In this document: positions 1 through 8,574 of the stretch, in pieces
Layout: each line of letters starts with the position of its first letter
Numbering within the stretch: the first letter of the stretch is position 1
Source of the DNA: Terrilactibacillus laevilacticus
Lineage (GTDB): Bacteria; Bacillota; Bacilli; Bacillales; Sporolactobacillaceae
Assembly: GCF_006517395.1 (NCBI RefSeq)
Contig: NZ_VDCY01000002.1
Location: 62,001 to 126,000 of the forward strand
DNA: 64,000 nt
Direction: 5' to 3'
Made by a program: the position numbers and the translations under genes
Notes under the pieces: generated by a model
Database searches by the model: none
Told to the model about the DNA's origin: nothing
What the model saw: only the letters and a program-made list of their open reading frames with translations

Positions 1-600
1 CGCATCTTTGCCATGCCAACGCTGGATCAAATCTTCATAGTAGGTTAACATATCTGATGGTGATTTTGGTTTTGTTTTTTCTAATCTTATATATTCTTCA
101 ATAGGTAACGACACAGGTAGTAATCGGTAGTCCGGGATATCTTGAAGCATCGGAGCGAATATAACGCGCATTCCAGATTGTTGATATGCCATAAGGGCAG
201 ATTCTGTTCTTAATAAGTGTGGAAAATGATCAAGGCAACATGTAATTCCATTCTTCATCATTTCCATGGTCCCAAGAGTTACAGCCAAAGCTGATCCTTC
301 TTCATCTATGGATTGTCCATAGGCTACAGTAAATATAGACCATATTTCTAGTGGCAAATCGTTTCCGAATCCTTTTAATAGATTTGCATATGAATGATAA
401 TGACTATTGATCAGTCCGGGAATGATGACGTAACCTTCTGCATCATACTCTTCATCTATGTTAGATCGATCTAATTCCTGATTTTGCGCGGCATCTACGA
501 TCGCGTGAATGGTGCCATTTTTAATGATTAACCCTCCATGTACGATCCCATACTTTGGATCCATCGTTATAATGGTTGCATTCTTTATATATAAAGACAT
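1..600 (-). CDS. Amidohydrolase (TRZ/ATZ, cytosine-deaminase-like), 3' end outside the window
   Basis: The N-terminal 200 residues of a metal-dependent amidohydrolase are visible; the rest lies beyond base 1. The protein starts MSLYIKNATIITMDP, the small beta-sandwich strand usual in this superfamily. The metal-binding HxH motif follows in GLINSHYHS near residues 62-70, and then the LLKGFGNDLPLE.W stretch typical of TRZ/ATZ and guanine-deaminase relatives. A GGAGGG ribosome site lies just upstream of the ATG at 600. It is the last visible gene of the ECF/nucleoside operon, so a ring- or exocyclic-amine deamination of the imported compound is a plausible inference. The substrate cannot be read from the sequence. 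Confidence 0.8.
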   Translation of the reverse strand, partial: MSLYIKNATIITMDPKYGIVHGGLIIKNGTIHAIVDAAQNQELDRSNIDEEYDAEGYVIIPGLINSHYHSYANLLKGFGNDLPLEIWSIFTVAYGQSIDEEGSALAVTLGTMEMMKNGITCCLDHFPHLLRTESALMAYQQSGMRVIFAPMLQDIPDYRLLPVSLPIEEYIRLEKTKPKSPSDMLTYYEDLIQRWHGKDA

Positions 601-657
601 ATTTCCCTCCATAAAAAGAAAGAATTGTAGTAAAAGAAAAAACCACCTCTTGGTTGA

Positions 658-707
658 TGTGACCCCAAAAAGTTAGAGTAAAAATCTAACTCTTGGGGTG
701 CAGTACA
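658..707. repeat. 50-bp palindromic element resembling two abutted IS3/IS150-type ends
   Basis: Arms at 663-677 and 685-698 form a hairpin (CCCCAA...AGTTAGA against TCTAACT...TTGGGG). Read inward from the right edge it begins TGTACTGCACCCCAA. A second 50-bp element of the same design, in the opposite orientation, lies at 29004-29053. The outer bases look like IS150-group terminal inverted repeats, which is an identification from memory. No transposase lies between the arms. Placed between the uridine phosphorylase and amidohydrolase genes, the hairpin may also dampen read-through. Confidence 0.55.
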
Positions 708-737
708 GATTAAGAAGGGATTTTCTCTAATTCGTGT

Positions 738-1571
738 TTAGTCCATGAGAGATGGAAACCAATACTTTTTGTTTTTCAATCGCTTCATCTCATCCCATTC
801 TGCTAGAATTTGAACGGCTAAGTTACCGACTCGAATACTATTTTCAATTCCGCCATACGTAAATTCATCCGTTATTCGATTTGCTACAACTGCGCATACA
901 CCTCCTGCGCGTAACCCATATAAACTAGACATGGTAAAGAGCGTGGCCATCTCCATTTCAAAATTCAATACGCCTGCTCGATTCAAATCTTCCACCTTAT
1001 TCTTAAAGAACGATTGCTCATACCCATTAAATCCCGGTCTTGCTTGGCCACAATACCAAGAGGCTGCTGAACAGGATACACCTACGTGATAAGGAATTTC
1101 TAATCTCTCTGCCGCTTCTACTAGTGCTGTTGTTACTTCATAGTTTGCGGTAGCTGGGTAAGATTGGTCAACGTAATATTGACTCGTACCATCATGTCGA
1201 ACAGCTCCAGAAGAAATAATTAAATCACCACATGGAATATGTTCTTGTATGGCACCCGTTGTCCCCACTCGGATAAATGTGTCTGCACCTAATTGAGCCA
1301 ATTCTTCAACCGCGCTAGATGTCGAACCACCTCCAGCACCAGTCGAACATGCGGATATGTCAACATCTCTTATATCACCTGAGAATGTTCGATGCTCACG
1401 GTAGTTCGCAATTTCTCTAGAATTTGTCCATTGTTCGGCAATCATGTTGACTCGTTCTGGATCACCTGGCAACAAAACATATTTCGCTATATCTCCTCTT
1501 TTACAACGTATGTGATATTGCATATCTTCATTCATAGTTGGTCTGGTCGCATTTGATTTCCATTGACTCAT
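738..1571 (-). CDS. udp: Uridine phosphorylase-type nucleoside phosphorylase
   Basis: This 277-aa PNP/UDP family enzyme would cleave a nucleoside with phosphate to give base plus (deoxy)ribose-1-phosphate in the cytosol. Visible landmarks are VLLPGDPERV (32-41), the phosphate loop STGAGGGS (76-83), RVGTTGAIQ (101-109), and FEMEM (204-208), which binds the ribose. The QxR pair in CGQARPG (Q176, R178) is the uracil-recognition signature of uridine phosphorylases, and H20 matches the His that reaches into the neighbouring subunit. STGAGGGS differs slightly from the usual STGIGGPS. The start codon overlaps the stop of the upstream ComB-like gene by 4 nt (ATGA), so the two are translationally coupled. 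Confidence 0.85.
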   Translation of the reverse strand: MSQWKSNATRPTMNEDMQYHIRCKRGDIAKYVLLPGDPERVNMIAEQWTNSREIANYREHRTFSGDIRDVDISACSTGAGGGSTSSAVEELAQLGADTFIRVGTTGAIQEHIPCGDLIISSGAVRHDGTSQYYVDQSYPATANYEVTTALVEAAERLEIPYHVGVSCSAASWYCGQARPGFNGYEQSFFKNKVEDLNRAGVLNFEMEMATLFTMSSLYGLRAGGVCAVVANRITDEFTYGGIENSIRVGNLAVQILAEWDEMKRLKNKKYWFPSLMD

Positions 1572-2362
1572 GGATTAATCACCCTTTCTAATTTTTTTGC
1601 GATGATAGTCTCACCTTCCCCGCTAAATTCAATAAAAGGAATGAGATTAGAAACGTTCTCTTTCGAACATAAAGCGATATCTAGGGTTGATTGTATCCGC
1701 CGCATAGTCTCACCACTTCCAGAGTCTGAAAAGGCAGCCACTGTATCCTCGTAGACGAGATTGACATGCTCCGCAATTTTGGCAGAATCTTTTAGGACAT
1801 AGGTTAACTCTAGTCTATCTGCTGCCATTCTCGCATATTTCATTAAAATTCCTGCGGTATAGACATCATCAGTTGTTGGTATCTCACCGCGTTCACGTCC
1901 GGAACAAACAATGGTAATATTTTTTTGGCTTTCAGCAGCTTGTTGAACGACTTCGTTCATGACTGCTTTGGCATTATGCATGCATCCAATAAAAATCCCA
2001 TTAACCCCTTGTTTCCATAGTGTCTGCGCGGCACGGGTTCCATTAGTTGTTCTAAAGATGACCTTCTTCCCTTTGACGGAAGCTTGTCTTATTGATGAGA
2101 TTGATGGACTGAAATCAGCGAACTCTGCTGCTGTCCCATCATCATTTTCAGAACAAATGAGGATGTCCTCTATACCTTGGACTCGGAATTTTTCATAGGT
2201 CTCTTTTTCATCACTCGTTAAAATAATCTCTGAGCACCCTTTCTCAAGCATCGTTACCATCGATGTACTCGCGCGAATTACATCAATAACGACACACATC
2301 GGTGGTGGGTCTGTTCTTACTTCTTTTGGTATAAACGCGACTTCAAAAATTAATGGATTCAT
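1568..2362 (-). CDS. comB: ComB family 2-phosphosulfolactate phosphatase-like protein
   Basis: At 264 aa it has the length and layout of the ComB family (PF04029). Landmarks are VVIDVIRASTSMVTMLEKG (about 24-42), a conserved acidic C.END region, and KVIFRTTNGTRA (about 103-114). The founding member removes phosphate from 2-phosphosulfolactate in coenzyme M synthesis. Bacillaceae do not make coenzyme M, so the substrate here is open. Its position between an ECF transporter and a uridine phosphorylase suggests a phosphatase acting on a phosphorylated intermediate of the imported compound, which is inference. It is coupled to udp by a 4-nt overlap and sits 27 bp after ecfT. Confidence 0.75.
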   Translation of the reverse strand: MNPLIFEVAFIPKEVRTDPPPMCVVIDVIRASTSMVTMLEKGCSEIILTSDEKETYEKFRVQGIEDILICSENDDGTAAEFADFSPSISSIRQASVKGKKVIFRTTNGTRAAQTLWKQGVNGIFIGCMHNAKAVMNEVVQQAAESQKNITIVCSGRERGEIPTTDDVYTAGILMKYARMAADRLELTYVLKDSAKIAEHVNLVYEDTVAAFSDSGSGETMRRIQSTLDIALCSKENVSNLIPFIEFSGEGETIIAKKLERVINP

Positions 2363-2389
2363 GATGTTCCAACCTCCAGACTTATGACT

Positions 2390-3163
2390 TTAGCCGACTA
2401 TTTTTAGAATAGTGAGAATACTTAAGGTACAAATGGATGCAACGTAAAGGATGGTACCTTCCTTTAATATGCGTATATGACGAATATAGGTTCTATCTTT
2501 ATAGGCTCCGTATCCTTTGGCCTCCATAGTAATTGATGTTACTTGAACTCGGCGTATCGAACTCATGAGAAGTGGTAATGTAAACCTCTTCATATTTTCT
2601 AACTTGTTCTTCCACCCTTTTTGTTTTCTCACTCCCCGAATCATTTGTGCTGTTTCAATAACTCTCGCTTCCTCCTCTAATGTCGGAATAAAACGCAAGG
2701 CAATCGAAATGGCGTAAGCAAAACGATAGGGAACCTTAAGCTTCTGACTCAGTGCGAGAACGATATCTCGCGGATCCGTTGTCACGACAAAAATTAGGGA
2801 AGATATAAAAATCGTTAACATGCGCAAGGTGATCGCTACGGCAAAATTAACAGATTCTTGATAGATCCTGATAGATCCCCACTCCATCCATAGCGTTTGA
2901 CCCGGAACCATGAAGACTTGTAAAATAAAGAATCCTAAACTAAATACTAGAATCACCCAAAGTCCCTTAAGCAAAAATGCTATTTTTAATCTGGCAAGCC
3001 CAACAGCCATAGTGAATGTGATCAAGAATAAGATAAACTCCGGGATGGCTGTATTAAATATAAAAACAGATAGCGATAGACAAACGAGCCAAATTAATTT
3101 GCTGACGGGGTCGACTTTGTGCATAAAAGATTCTTTAGGATAATACTGAAATGTCATGGCCAC
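2390..3163 (-). CDS. ECF transporter transmembrane T component (YkoC/EcfT-like)
   Basis: This 257-aa membrane protein has the CbiQ/EcfT pattern: FQYYPKESFMHKVDPVSKLIW near the N-terminus, four to five hydrophobic segments, and a cytoplasmic region with two Ala-Arg-Gly-like coupling helices. One coupling site is visible as AQMIRGVR, the other as TMEAKGYGAY. These helices dock to the ATPase pair and carry the power stroke to the S component. The start overlaps the end of the ATPase gene by 29 nt, as in tightly coupled ecf operons. Gene order S-A-T matches ykoE-ykoD-ykoC of Bacillus subtilis. Confidence 0.88.
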   Translation of the reverse strand: MAMTFQYYPKESFMHKVDPVSKLIWLVCLSLSVFIFNTAIPEFILFLITFTMAVGLARLKIAFLLKGLWVILVFSLGFFILQVFMVPGQTLWMEWGSIRIYQESVNFAVAITLRMLTIFISSLIFVVTTDPRDIVLALSQKLKVPYRFAYAISIALRFIPTLEEEARVIETAQMIRGVRKQKGWKNKLENMKRFTLPLLMSSIRRVQVTSITMEAKGYGAYKDRTYIRHIRILKEGTILYVASICTLSILTILKIVG

Positions 3164-4913
3164 TTTCTTCCCCTCCCATCATGTAACCATGCATAAACTG
3201 ATTTATCGATATCACACTTTCTGTTAAAAGACCTGGATTCAACTTTTTTGCCAATTTAGATATCGGTGGTTCGATCAACGAAGCTTTTTCACAGATCTCA
3301 TCATTCTGAAAAACATCGTGAATATCTCCATTAAAAATCAAATGGCCTTGTTGCATAATTAAAGCAGATCTAACCCATCGACAAATGAGACGTATGTCAT
3401 GATTGATCATGATGATCGTTTTCCCCTGTTCGTTCAACTCTTTACATAATTTAAGCAATCTCGTGGCACTGGCAAAGTCTAGGCCAGTCGTTGGTTCATC
3501 TAATATAATAATCTCTTGTTCTGAGGCTATCGACGAAACGACACTTAATCGTCTTTTTTCTCCTCCACTCAGCATAAATGGATTTTTATCTTTCGCTTCA
3601 TATAAGTTAAATTGTTTTAATGACTGCAGGCCGCTTTCAATGATATCGTTAGGGACCTCATCATTTATTGATAGATTTAGTTTCATTTTTTGACTATAAA
3701 TACTCTCTTCAAGAACTTGATCTGTAACGAATTGATGCTCTGGATTTTGGAAGACGTAACTTATATCCTTCGTCATGTCATGTAAACTTCGCTTTGCGAT
3801 ATCCTCTCCACGTAGAAAGATTTTTCCTTTAGGGGGTTTGATAATGCCCATAAGATGCTTAATCAACGTAGTCTTCCCTGAACCATTTGTCCCTAAAATA
3901 GCTACAAAATCCCCTTTTTTAATCGAAAAGCTGATATTATTTAAGGCTTTTGTTCCATTGGGATAGAGATAGTTCAAATTGTTAACTGTTAGAATATCTG
4001 GTTCATCCGATGCTTTTTCAGATAATTGGAGCTTTCGTCTTGGTTTCAAAAAAGGTTGGTTCGGATATTTCAATTCATGGTATGCATCTTCTACAGTTAT
4101 CGGAAAATGTTTAAAGGAATATCCCATTTTTTCAAGCTGGAAAGCTAGTTCTGAAACTTCTGGAATCCAAATTCCCATTTCCATCAATTGCTTTCCATAC
4201 TCGCGAATGATGGTCCTTGGATCACCATTTGCAATAAACGATCCTTGTTCCATCACCATGATTCGATCCGCCAAATGAATTAAATCATCGATCTTGTTCT
4301 CAACCACCATAATCGTGTAGCCATGTTGTTCGTGAAGTTCTTTCAATAAAGTGAAGATATCTTTTGTTGCTTGTGGATCTAGGTTTGCCGTTGCGTTATC
4401 TAAGATAAGAATTTTAGGTTTCATTGATAAGACAGATGCAATACCCACTTTCTGCTTTTGTCCACCGGATAGTTCAAATACTTTTCGAGATTCATAGCCT
4501 GACATACCCACTTTATTCAAACAGTCTTTAATTCTTCTTTGGATTTCATCAGGTTCGACTCTTAAATTTTCTGGGGCAAAAGCGACTTCGTCCTCGACAT
4601 AAATATTACAAAGTTGGGCATCTGCATCTTGAAAGACCATCCCTATACTTTCGGACATATCCTTCACTTCTGATTCAAGGACATTTTTTCCATCGACGAT
4701 GATTTCTCCTACAGCCTCTCCACCGAGAACATGGGGAACGATACCATTTAATGCCTGGCAAAGGGTACTTTTTCCGCACCCACTGGGTCCAACCATAAGG
4801 ATGAATTCCCCTTCATGTATGGAAAAAGAAATATCTTGCAGGACCGCTCTCTCTTCATCTTCATACGTATAGGTGTAATGTTTCACATCAATGAGAGACG
4901 CTTTTTGGGTCAT
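3135..4913 (-). CDS. ECF transporter fused double ATPase (YkoD-like EcfA1-EcfA2), first site degenerate
   Basis: Two ABC ATPase domains are joined in 592 aa. Domain 1 has Walker A GPSGCGKST (42-50), Q95, LSGGQ (148-152) and Walker B ILILD (168-172). The residue after Walker B is N173 instead of the catalytic Glu, and the switch His is N206 (VVENKIDD). Domain 2 is complete: GTNGSGKTT (341-349), LSGGE (448-452), ILDEP with E473, and H505. The protein would power the S/T components at the inner face of the membrane. Only the domain-2 site looks hydrolysis-competent, which resembles asymmetric ABC proteins. Overlaps with both neighbours (29 nt downstream, 26 nt upstream) mark one operon. Confidence 0.88.
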   Translation of the reverse strand: MTQKASLIDVKHYTYTYEDEERAVLQDISFSIHEGEFILMVGPSGCGKSTLCQALNGIVPHVLGGEAVGEIIVDGKNVLESEVKDMSESIGMVFQDADAQLCNIYVEDEVAFAPENLRVEPDEIQRRIKDCLNKVGMSGYESRKVFELSGGQKQKVGIASVLSMKPKILILDNATANLDPQATKDIFTLLKELHEQHGYTIMVVENKIDDLIHLADRIMVMEQGSFIANGDPRTIIREYGKQLMEMGIWIPEVSELAFQLEKMGYSFKHFPITVEDAYHELKYPNQPFLKPRRKLQLSEKASDEPDILTVNNLNYLYPNGTKALNNISFSIKKGDFVAILGTNGSGKTTLIKHLMGIIKPPKGKIFLRGEDIAKRSLHDMTKDISYVFQNPEHQFVTDQVLEESIYSQKMKLNLSINDEVPNDIIESGLQSLKQFNLYEAKDKNPFMLSGGEKRRLSVVSSIASEQEIIILDEPTTGLDFASATRLLKLCKELNEQGKTIIMINHDIRLICRWVRSALIMQQGHLIFNGDIHDVFQNDEICEKASLIEPPISKLAKKLNPGLLTESVISINQFMHGYMMGGEESGHDISVLS

Positions 4914-5550
4914 TCGTATAGGCTCCTTTCAGATTCGACTTCTGTTTGGAAATGGCATATCCTTTTAAAATGCCTGTTTTGGCTAGAAGATCACCAATGA
5001 TTTTGCTTCCCAAGCCAGCAATAATGAGTCCACTTAATGCCCGAACCAAGAGAGCAATCAAAACAACACTAAGTCCCCATTTGATATAGCCAAACCAGAA
5101 AGCAGCCACAACAAAAAAAATCGGAACCGTCATCATACCTGCTAGTGCTATACTTAACCAGTTATAGCGTTTATATAAAAATAAGGCTAAGACCATCTCT
5201 CCGCCGATTCCTTCCGATGCTCCAGCTATAAATGAAATCAGCCCATTCGTACTGCCACTGAGAACTTGGATAATACCTGCTAATGCCAATGTTAAAAAGC
5301 ATACGCCAGGTTTTCGAATAATGTATGCAGCTAAAATACCACAAATGCTGTAAAGTCCTAAGATGATGGAAGTTAAAATCGGGCCACCTACTGCTGTCAA
5401 CACTTGATTAAGAAAGGACAAATAAGCACTTAATACTCCGTTGGCTATGGCCAAAATAGCAATTAGAACAATATCTAAAGTCGTTAAACCCTTTTTCCTT
5501 TGTTTTCCTGCCTTTACTATTGCTCCACTTTCAATCATCTTCATCTCCAC
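4888..5550 (-). CDS. ECF transporter substrate-binding S component, YkoE family
   Basis: This 220-aa protein has about six hydrophobic segments and ends in a basic tail. Its N-terminal LTTLDIVLIAILAIANGVL and the central GLISFIAGASEGIGGEMVL stretch match the YkoE family. In B. subtilis ykoFEDC is linked to thiamine or its hydroxymethylpyrimidine moiety. No TPP riboswitch was seen upstream here; a GntR gene precedes it by 20 bp instead. The downstream uridine phosphorylase and amidohydrolase suggest a pyrimidine-containing ligand. The family call is reasonably firm; the ligand is inference. Confidence 0.8.
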   Translation of the reverse strand: MEMKMIESGAIVKAGKQRKKGLTTLDIVLIAILAIANGVLSAYLSFLNQVLTAVGGPILTSIILGLYSICGILAAYIIRKPGVCFLTLALAGIIQVLSGSTNGLISFIAGASEGIGGEMVLALFLYKRYNWLSIALAGMMTVPIFFVVAAFWFGYIKWGLSVVLIALLVRALSGLIIAGLGSKIIGDLLAKTGILKGYAISKQKSNLKGAYTNDPKSVSH

Positions 5551-5570
5551 CTTTTTAAGATATTAATGGA

Positions 5571-6305
5571 CTATACACATTTTCGAATGACGTTAAATTC
5601 AAATTTATCACTCATGAAATAACTATCTGAGTAAAACAAAGACTTTCCTGTGTCAGAATAATGAACTTGCTGTAGAAGTAATAAGGCATGTCTTTCTTTT
5701 AGTTCCAGTTTCTCTTCCACTTTTTTATTACTGATTACGGCTTTAATGGTACATACAGAAAAAGCAACTGACCAACCATAGGATTGCAGAAATTCAAGCA
5801 AGGACTCCCCATGATCTTTTGTATATTTTTCATCCATCCCTGAAACATAAGGAATGTAATCTTCCACATAGACAACTGGTTCGCCATCCGCTGTTCGAAC
5901 TCTTTCAATATAGAAGACCTGTTCATTTGAATCTTCTATTTCTAAATGACGCAGAAGATGATCTGGGCATTTTCTTACATCATAAATAACATTTTTTGTT
6001 CCGGGTTCATATCCTTGATCTGTGATAATTTTAGTTGAACTTTCTAAAGTTGAGATATTCGTGATCAGCGATTGTTTTGATCCCACCACAAAAGTTCCAA
6101 TGCCATGTCGACTATATAGGACCCCTTCTTGTTCTAACGTTCGTATCGCTTCCCGTATGGTATTACGGCTAACACCGAGCATCCCAGATAATTTATGTTC
6201 AGATGGTATTTTCTGCATCGGTTGAAATTTTTCTTCTATTAAATTAGAGATGACATCACGAGCCTGTAGATATAGACTACGGTTAGCTAATTTCATTATC
6301 TTCAC
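5571..6305 (-). CDS. GntR family regulator, HutC/UTRA subfamily
   Basis: The 244-aa protein has an N-terminal winged helix (MKLANRSLYLQARDVISNLI, then LGVSRNTIREAIRTLEQEG near 43-62). A UTRA effector domain follows, with the family's FYIERVRTADGEPVVYVEDYIP pattern. It is the first gene of the ECF/nucleoside operon, 20 bp before the S component, so it most likely represses its own operon and is released by the substrate or a breakdown product. Upstream, on the minus strand, GTCTAATGTCTAAC (around 6330-6345) contains a short direct repeat that could be its operator. AAGGTG sits 6-8 nt before the ATG. Confidence 0.87.
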   Translation of the reverse strand: MKIMKLANRSLYLQARDVISNLIEEKFQPMQKIPSEHKLSGMLGVSRNTIREAIRTLEQEGVLYSRHGIGTFVVGSKQSLITNISTLESSTKIITDQGYEPGTKNVIYDVRKCPDHLLRHLEIEDSNEQVFYIERVRTADGEPVVYVEDYIPYVSGMDEKYTKDHGESLLEFLQSYGWSVAFSVCTIKAVISNKKVEEKLELKERHALLLLQQVHYSDTGKSLFYSDSYFMSDKFEFNVIRKCV

Positions 6306-6379
6306 ACCTTTTCTGATTTTCTACCTAGTTGTTAGACATTAGACTTTGGTCGTCCTACAAGTTAAACTGAAAATTAATG

Positions 6380-6402
6380 AGCTAAGAATTTTTTCCTTAG
6401 CT
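6380..6402 (-). terminator. Hairpin after the DMT permease gene, weak terminator
   Basis: AGCTAAG (6380-6386) pairs with CTTAGCT (6396-6402). On the minus strand the run after the stem is only ATTAATTTT, so termination would be modest. It separates the DMT gene from the GntR operon. Confidence 0.35.
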
Positions 6403-6422
6403 TTGCAAATTCGACCCTATTC

Positions 6423-7355
6423 TTATTTTATTGATCTTATTTTTCCATCGAATTTGACCTGCCTTCTTTTTCTGATTTTCCCCCATTCCCCTGTCACAAA
6501 CAGAACACCCACAACCACCATCAAGAAACCTAGAATTTGTGAGTAAAATATTTGTTCTTTGAGGAAAAAATGAGCACCAATAAGGGCAAAAAAAGGATTA
6601 AAATTAATAAAAACTGCTGCTTCAGCTGCTCCAATCTTCTGAAGGATTTTGTTATAGAACATGTGCCCCACTCCAGTTGCTAGTACAGCAGATGAGAAAA
6701 ATATAATCCAAACCATCGGTGTAACGTTTGAAAAGTTCATTAAACCAGAGGGTTCTTTGATTAAACCCATAAAAAACAAGATTATTGATCCGAATAACAA
6801 CATCCAAGCGGTCATGACCGTGCCATCCATTTGACTAGCCACTTTTTTGATAAGGACGAAACTAATTCCTTGGGCTAATACTGATAAAAAGATGTAGAAA
6901 TCCCCAATAGATATAGCCTGAAATCCACTTGACCCTTTGATAACAATAAACGTGACACCCGAAAAACCAATTAAAATCCCTATACATTTCATAATCGTCA
7001 GACGATCACCTAAAAATATTACGGCTAATACCGATGTGATTAAAGGAACCATGCCTAATAGGATTCCTGTATTTGAAGCCGTTGTCTTCGTCAAACCTAT
7101 GGATAAGAAAAATTGATGTCCAACAACATTAAACATAGCGACTAAAAAAATATAAAACATGCCCCTTTTTTTAAAAGTCTTGAACTTCTTTCTGATGGAA
7201 AGAATAAGGATCGCAGATAAACCTGCCACAAAGATTCGAAGAGCTGTCATCGTCACTGGTGGAAAATAGTTGACTAAAATCTTAGTCGCTGTTACATTCA
7301 ATCCCCAAATCATGACAACGGTCAATAATGTGCCGTAAAGGATTAACCTATACAT
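6423..7355 (-). CDS. EamA/DMT superfamily permease
   Basis: This 310-aa protein has about ten transmembrane segments arranged as two EamA repeats, each opening with the family's inward pattern. The first repeat contains WGLNVTATKILVNYFPPV.TALR. The second contains ALIGAHFFLKEQIFYSQILG, matching the conserved E-x-hydrophobic end of EamA domains. The C-terminus is strongly basic. DMT permeases export or exchange amino acids, nucleosides or other small metabolites, and the substrate cannot be read from the sequence. It stands alone between two terminator-like hairpins and is not clearly part of either neighbouring operon. Confidence 0.85.
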   Translation of the reverse strand: MYRLILYGTLLTVVMIWGLNVTATKILVNYFPPVTMTALRIFVAGLSAILILSIRKKFKTFKKRGMFYIFLVAMFNVVGHQFFLSIGLTKTTASNTGILLGMVPLITSVLAVIFLGDRLTIMKCIGILIGFSGVTFIVIKGSSGFQAISIGDFYIFLSVLAQGISFVLIKKVASQMDGTVMTAWMLLFGSIILFFMGLIKEPSGLMNFSNVTPMVWIIFFSSAVLATGVGHMFYNKILQKIGAAEAAVFINFNPFFALIGAHFFLKEQIFYSQILGFLMVVVGVLFVTGEWGKIRKRRQVKFDGKIRSIK

Positions 7356-7590
7356 GAAAACACCTACTTTGACTTGTAAACACTTGATAAATTTGGACTT
7401 TCCACCCTCCTTTTTAAATTTTTAAATAATATTGACTATTTAAAATTCATTATACACAAACGTTTCAAATAGTCACTTAACCATATGTAAAGTTATATAG
7501 GTAACTTTTAAACAAATTGTTGAATCATATGTATAAATGCGGGTAGACGGTTGGAAACGGTTTTTCTTTGCGAAGCCCCTTTTGAGGAGT
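7356..7590. other. Non-coding gap upstream of the DMT gene
   Basis: An AT-rich stretch that should hold the DMT gene promoter. No clear -35/-10 pair, operator or riboswitch could be assigned. Confidence 0.4.
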
Positions 7591-7640
7591 AAAAAAAGAA
7601 ATGCCCTACTTTAATGTTTCCAATTAAATGGGCATTTCTT
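7591..7640 (-). terminator. Second hairpin of a tandem terminator after fabZ
   Basis: AAGAAATGCCC (7596-7606) pairs with GGGCATTTCTT (7630-7640), and seven T follow on the minus strand. It lies about 50 bp past another fabZ terminator with no gene between. It is either a back-up terminator or the end of a short unrecognised transcript. Confidence 0.7.
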
Positions 7641-7690
7641 AGAAGTATTTTATATTAAAAATTTATGAATTTAATCCGTTATGTAATAAA

Positions 7691-7732
7691 TATAAAAAAG
7701 CTGAGACCCCAGGATTTCACCAAAGTCTCAGC
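7691..7732 (-). terminator. Rho-independent terminator after fabZ
   Basis: GCTGAGAC (7700-7707) pairs with GTCTCAGC (7725-7732), followed on the minus strand by TTTTTTATA. It starts 9 bp past the fabZ stop. Confidence 0.85.
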
Positions 7733-7740
7733 ATAAGTAT

Positions 7741-8178
7741 TTAATTTTTATTATCAACTAAAGCAAACATCATTTCAGCTTGGCAAGCGAGTTCACCATC
7801 AACGGTCGCCGTACCTGTTGCTTTTGCAATGGATCCTTTGAAACGTGTGATTTCTACTTCGAGTTTCAATTGGTCTCCAGGTCGAACTTGACGTTTGAAA
7901 CGGCATTTGTCAATTCCTGCATAGAGAGCGATGCGGTCGTCTTTCGCTCCTTCTTTAGAAAGCATAGCGACGCCACATACTTGAGCGAGTGCTTCGCAGA
8001 TGAGGACGCCTGGCATTACAGGATAGTCCGGGAAGTGGCCGTTGAAAAACGGTTCGTTGACTGATACATTTTTTATTCCAACAGCACGTTTTCCTTCTTC
8101 TACTTCAAGTACTCGGTCAACGAGAAGAAATGGATAACGGTGTGGGAGAAGTTTTTTTATTTCATCAATAGATAACAT
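7741..8178 (-). CDS. fabZ: 3-hydroxyacyl-ACP dehydratase FabZ
   Basis: The 145-aa hot-dog-fold enzyme dehydrates (3R)-hydroxyacyl-ACP to trans-2-enoyl-ACP in the fatty acid elongation cycle. The N-terminal [13 protein letters not shown] and the catalytic loop [22 protein letters not shown] are intact, with His48 and Glu62 as the catalytic pair. Length is normal for the family. It closes the mbl-flhO-flhP-fabZ cluster, as in other Bacillaceae, and is followed by a strong terminator. Confidence 0.96.
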   Translation of the reverse strand: MLSIDEIKKLLPHRYPFLLVDRVLEVEEGKRAVGIKNVSVNEPFFNGHFPDYPVMPGVLICEALAQVCGVAMLSKEGAKDDRIALYAGIDKCRFKRQVRPGDQLKLEVEITRFKGSIAKATGTATVDGELACQAEMMFALVDNKN

Positions 8179-8208
8179 GTTGTTGGTCCTTTCTATATAA
8201 AATGTATG

Positions 8209-8559
8209 CTATTTAGAGCCCTTCATAAAATCAGTAATATGATACCATGTCGATGGTTTAAATACGTCTAAGGTATGTCCGCCGCCTACTTTATAGCCAA
8301 TCATGTTCCCTACGATAAACATGATGAGTGCACAAAATAAAACGAGAACGAGTCGCTGCCAGATTGGAAATTTGCGACGACGGTAGGTGGATAGAACCTC
8401 TTCTTTCGCTGATTCTTCTTTATCTTTTTTTGTGTTTTTCTGTTCAATTCTTGAAGCGGGTTTCTTTTCTGCACCCGGGCGTGTTTGCTGACGAATGCCT
8501 GATTCTGTTTGCCGTGTACGAGATGCCTTGGGATCGTTTTGTTTAGTGTTCTTTGCCAT
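8209..8559 (-). CDS. EpuA-like small membrane protein (family often labelled RNA polymerase subunit beta)
   Basis: The 116-aa protein has a long, charged, probably disordered N-terminal half (about 65 residues rich in K, Q, E, R). One transmembrane helix (LVLVLFCALIMFIVGNMIGY) follows, then the tail GGGHTLDVFKPSTWYHITDF. This tail is the hallmark of the EpuA family (PF11772). The common database label as an RNA polymerase subunit is a mis-transfer and nothing here supports it. The gene lies between flhP and fabZ with short gaps, so it is probably co-transcribed with them. Function is unknown. Confidence 0.8.
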   Translation of the reverse strand: MAKNTKQNDPKASRTRQTESGIRQQTRPGAEKKPASRIEQKNTKKDKEESAKEEVLSTYRRRKFPIWQRLVLVLFCALIMFIVGNMIGYKVGGGHTLDVFKPSTWYHITDFMKGSK

Positions 8560-8574
8560 GATTCTATTCCTCTC

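Noticed and set aside
658-707. Ordinary transcription terminator
   Set aside because: The hairpin lacks a T-run directly after the stem on the minus strand and shares length and ends with the element at 29004-29053, so a mobile palindrome is the better reading.
5551-6422. TPP riboswitch for the YkoE-type transporter
   Set aside because: Only 20 bp separate the S-component gene from the GntR gene, and the region before GntR lacks the conserved TPP core.
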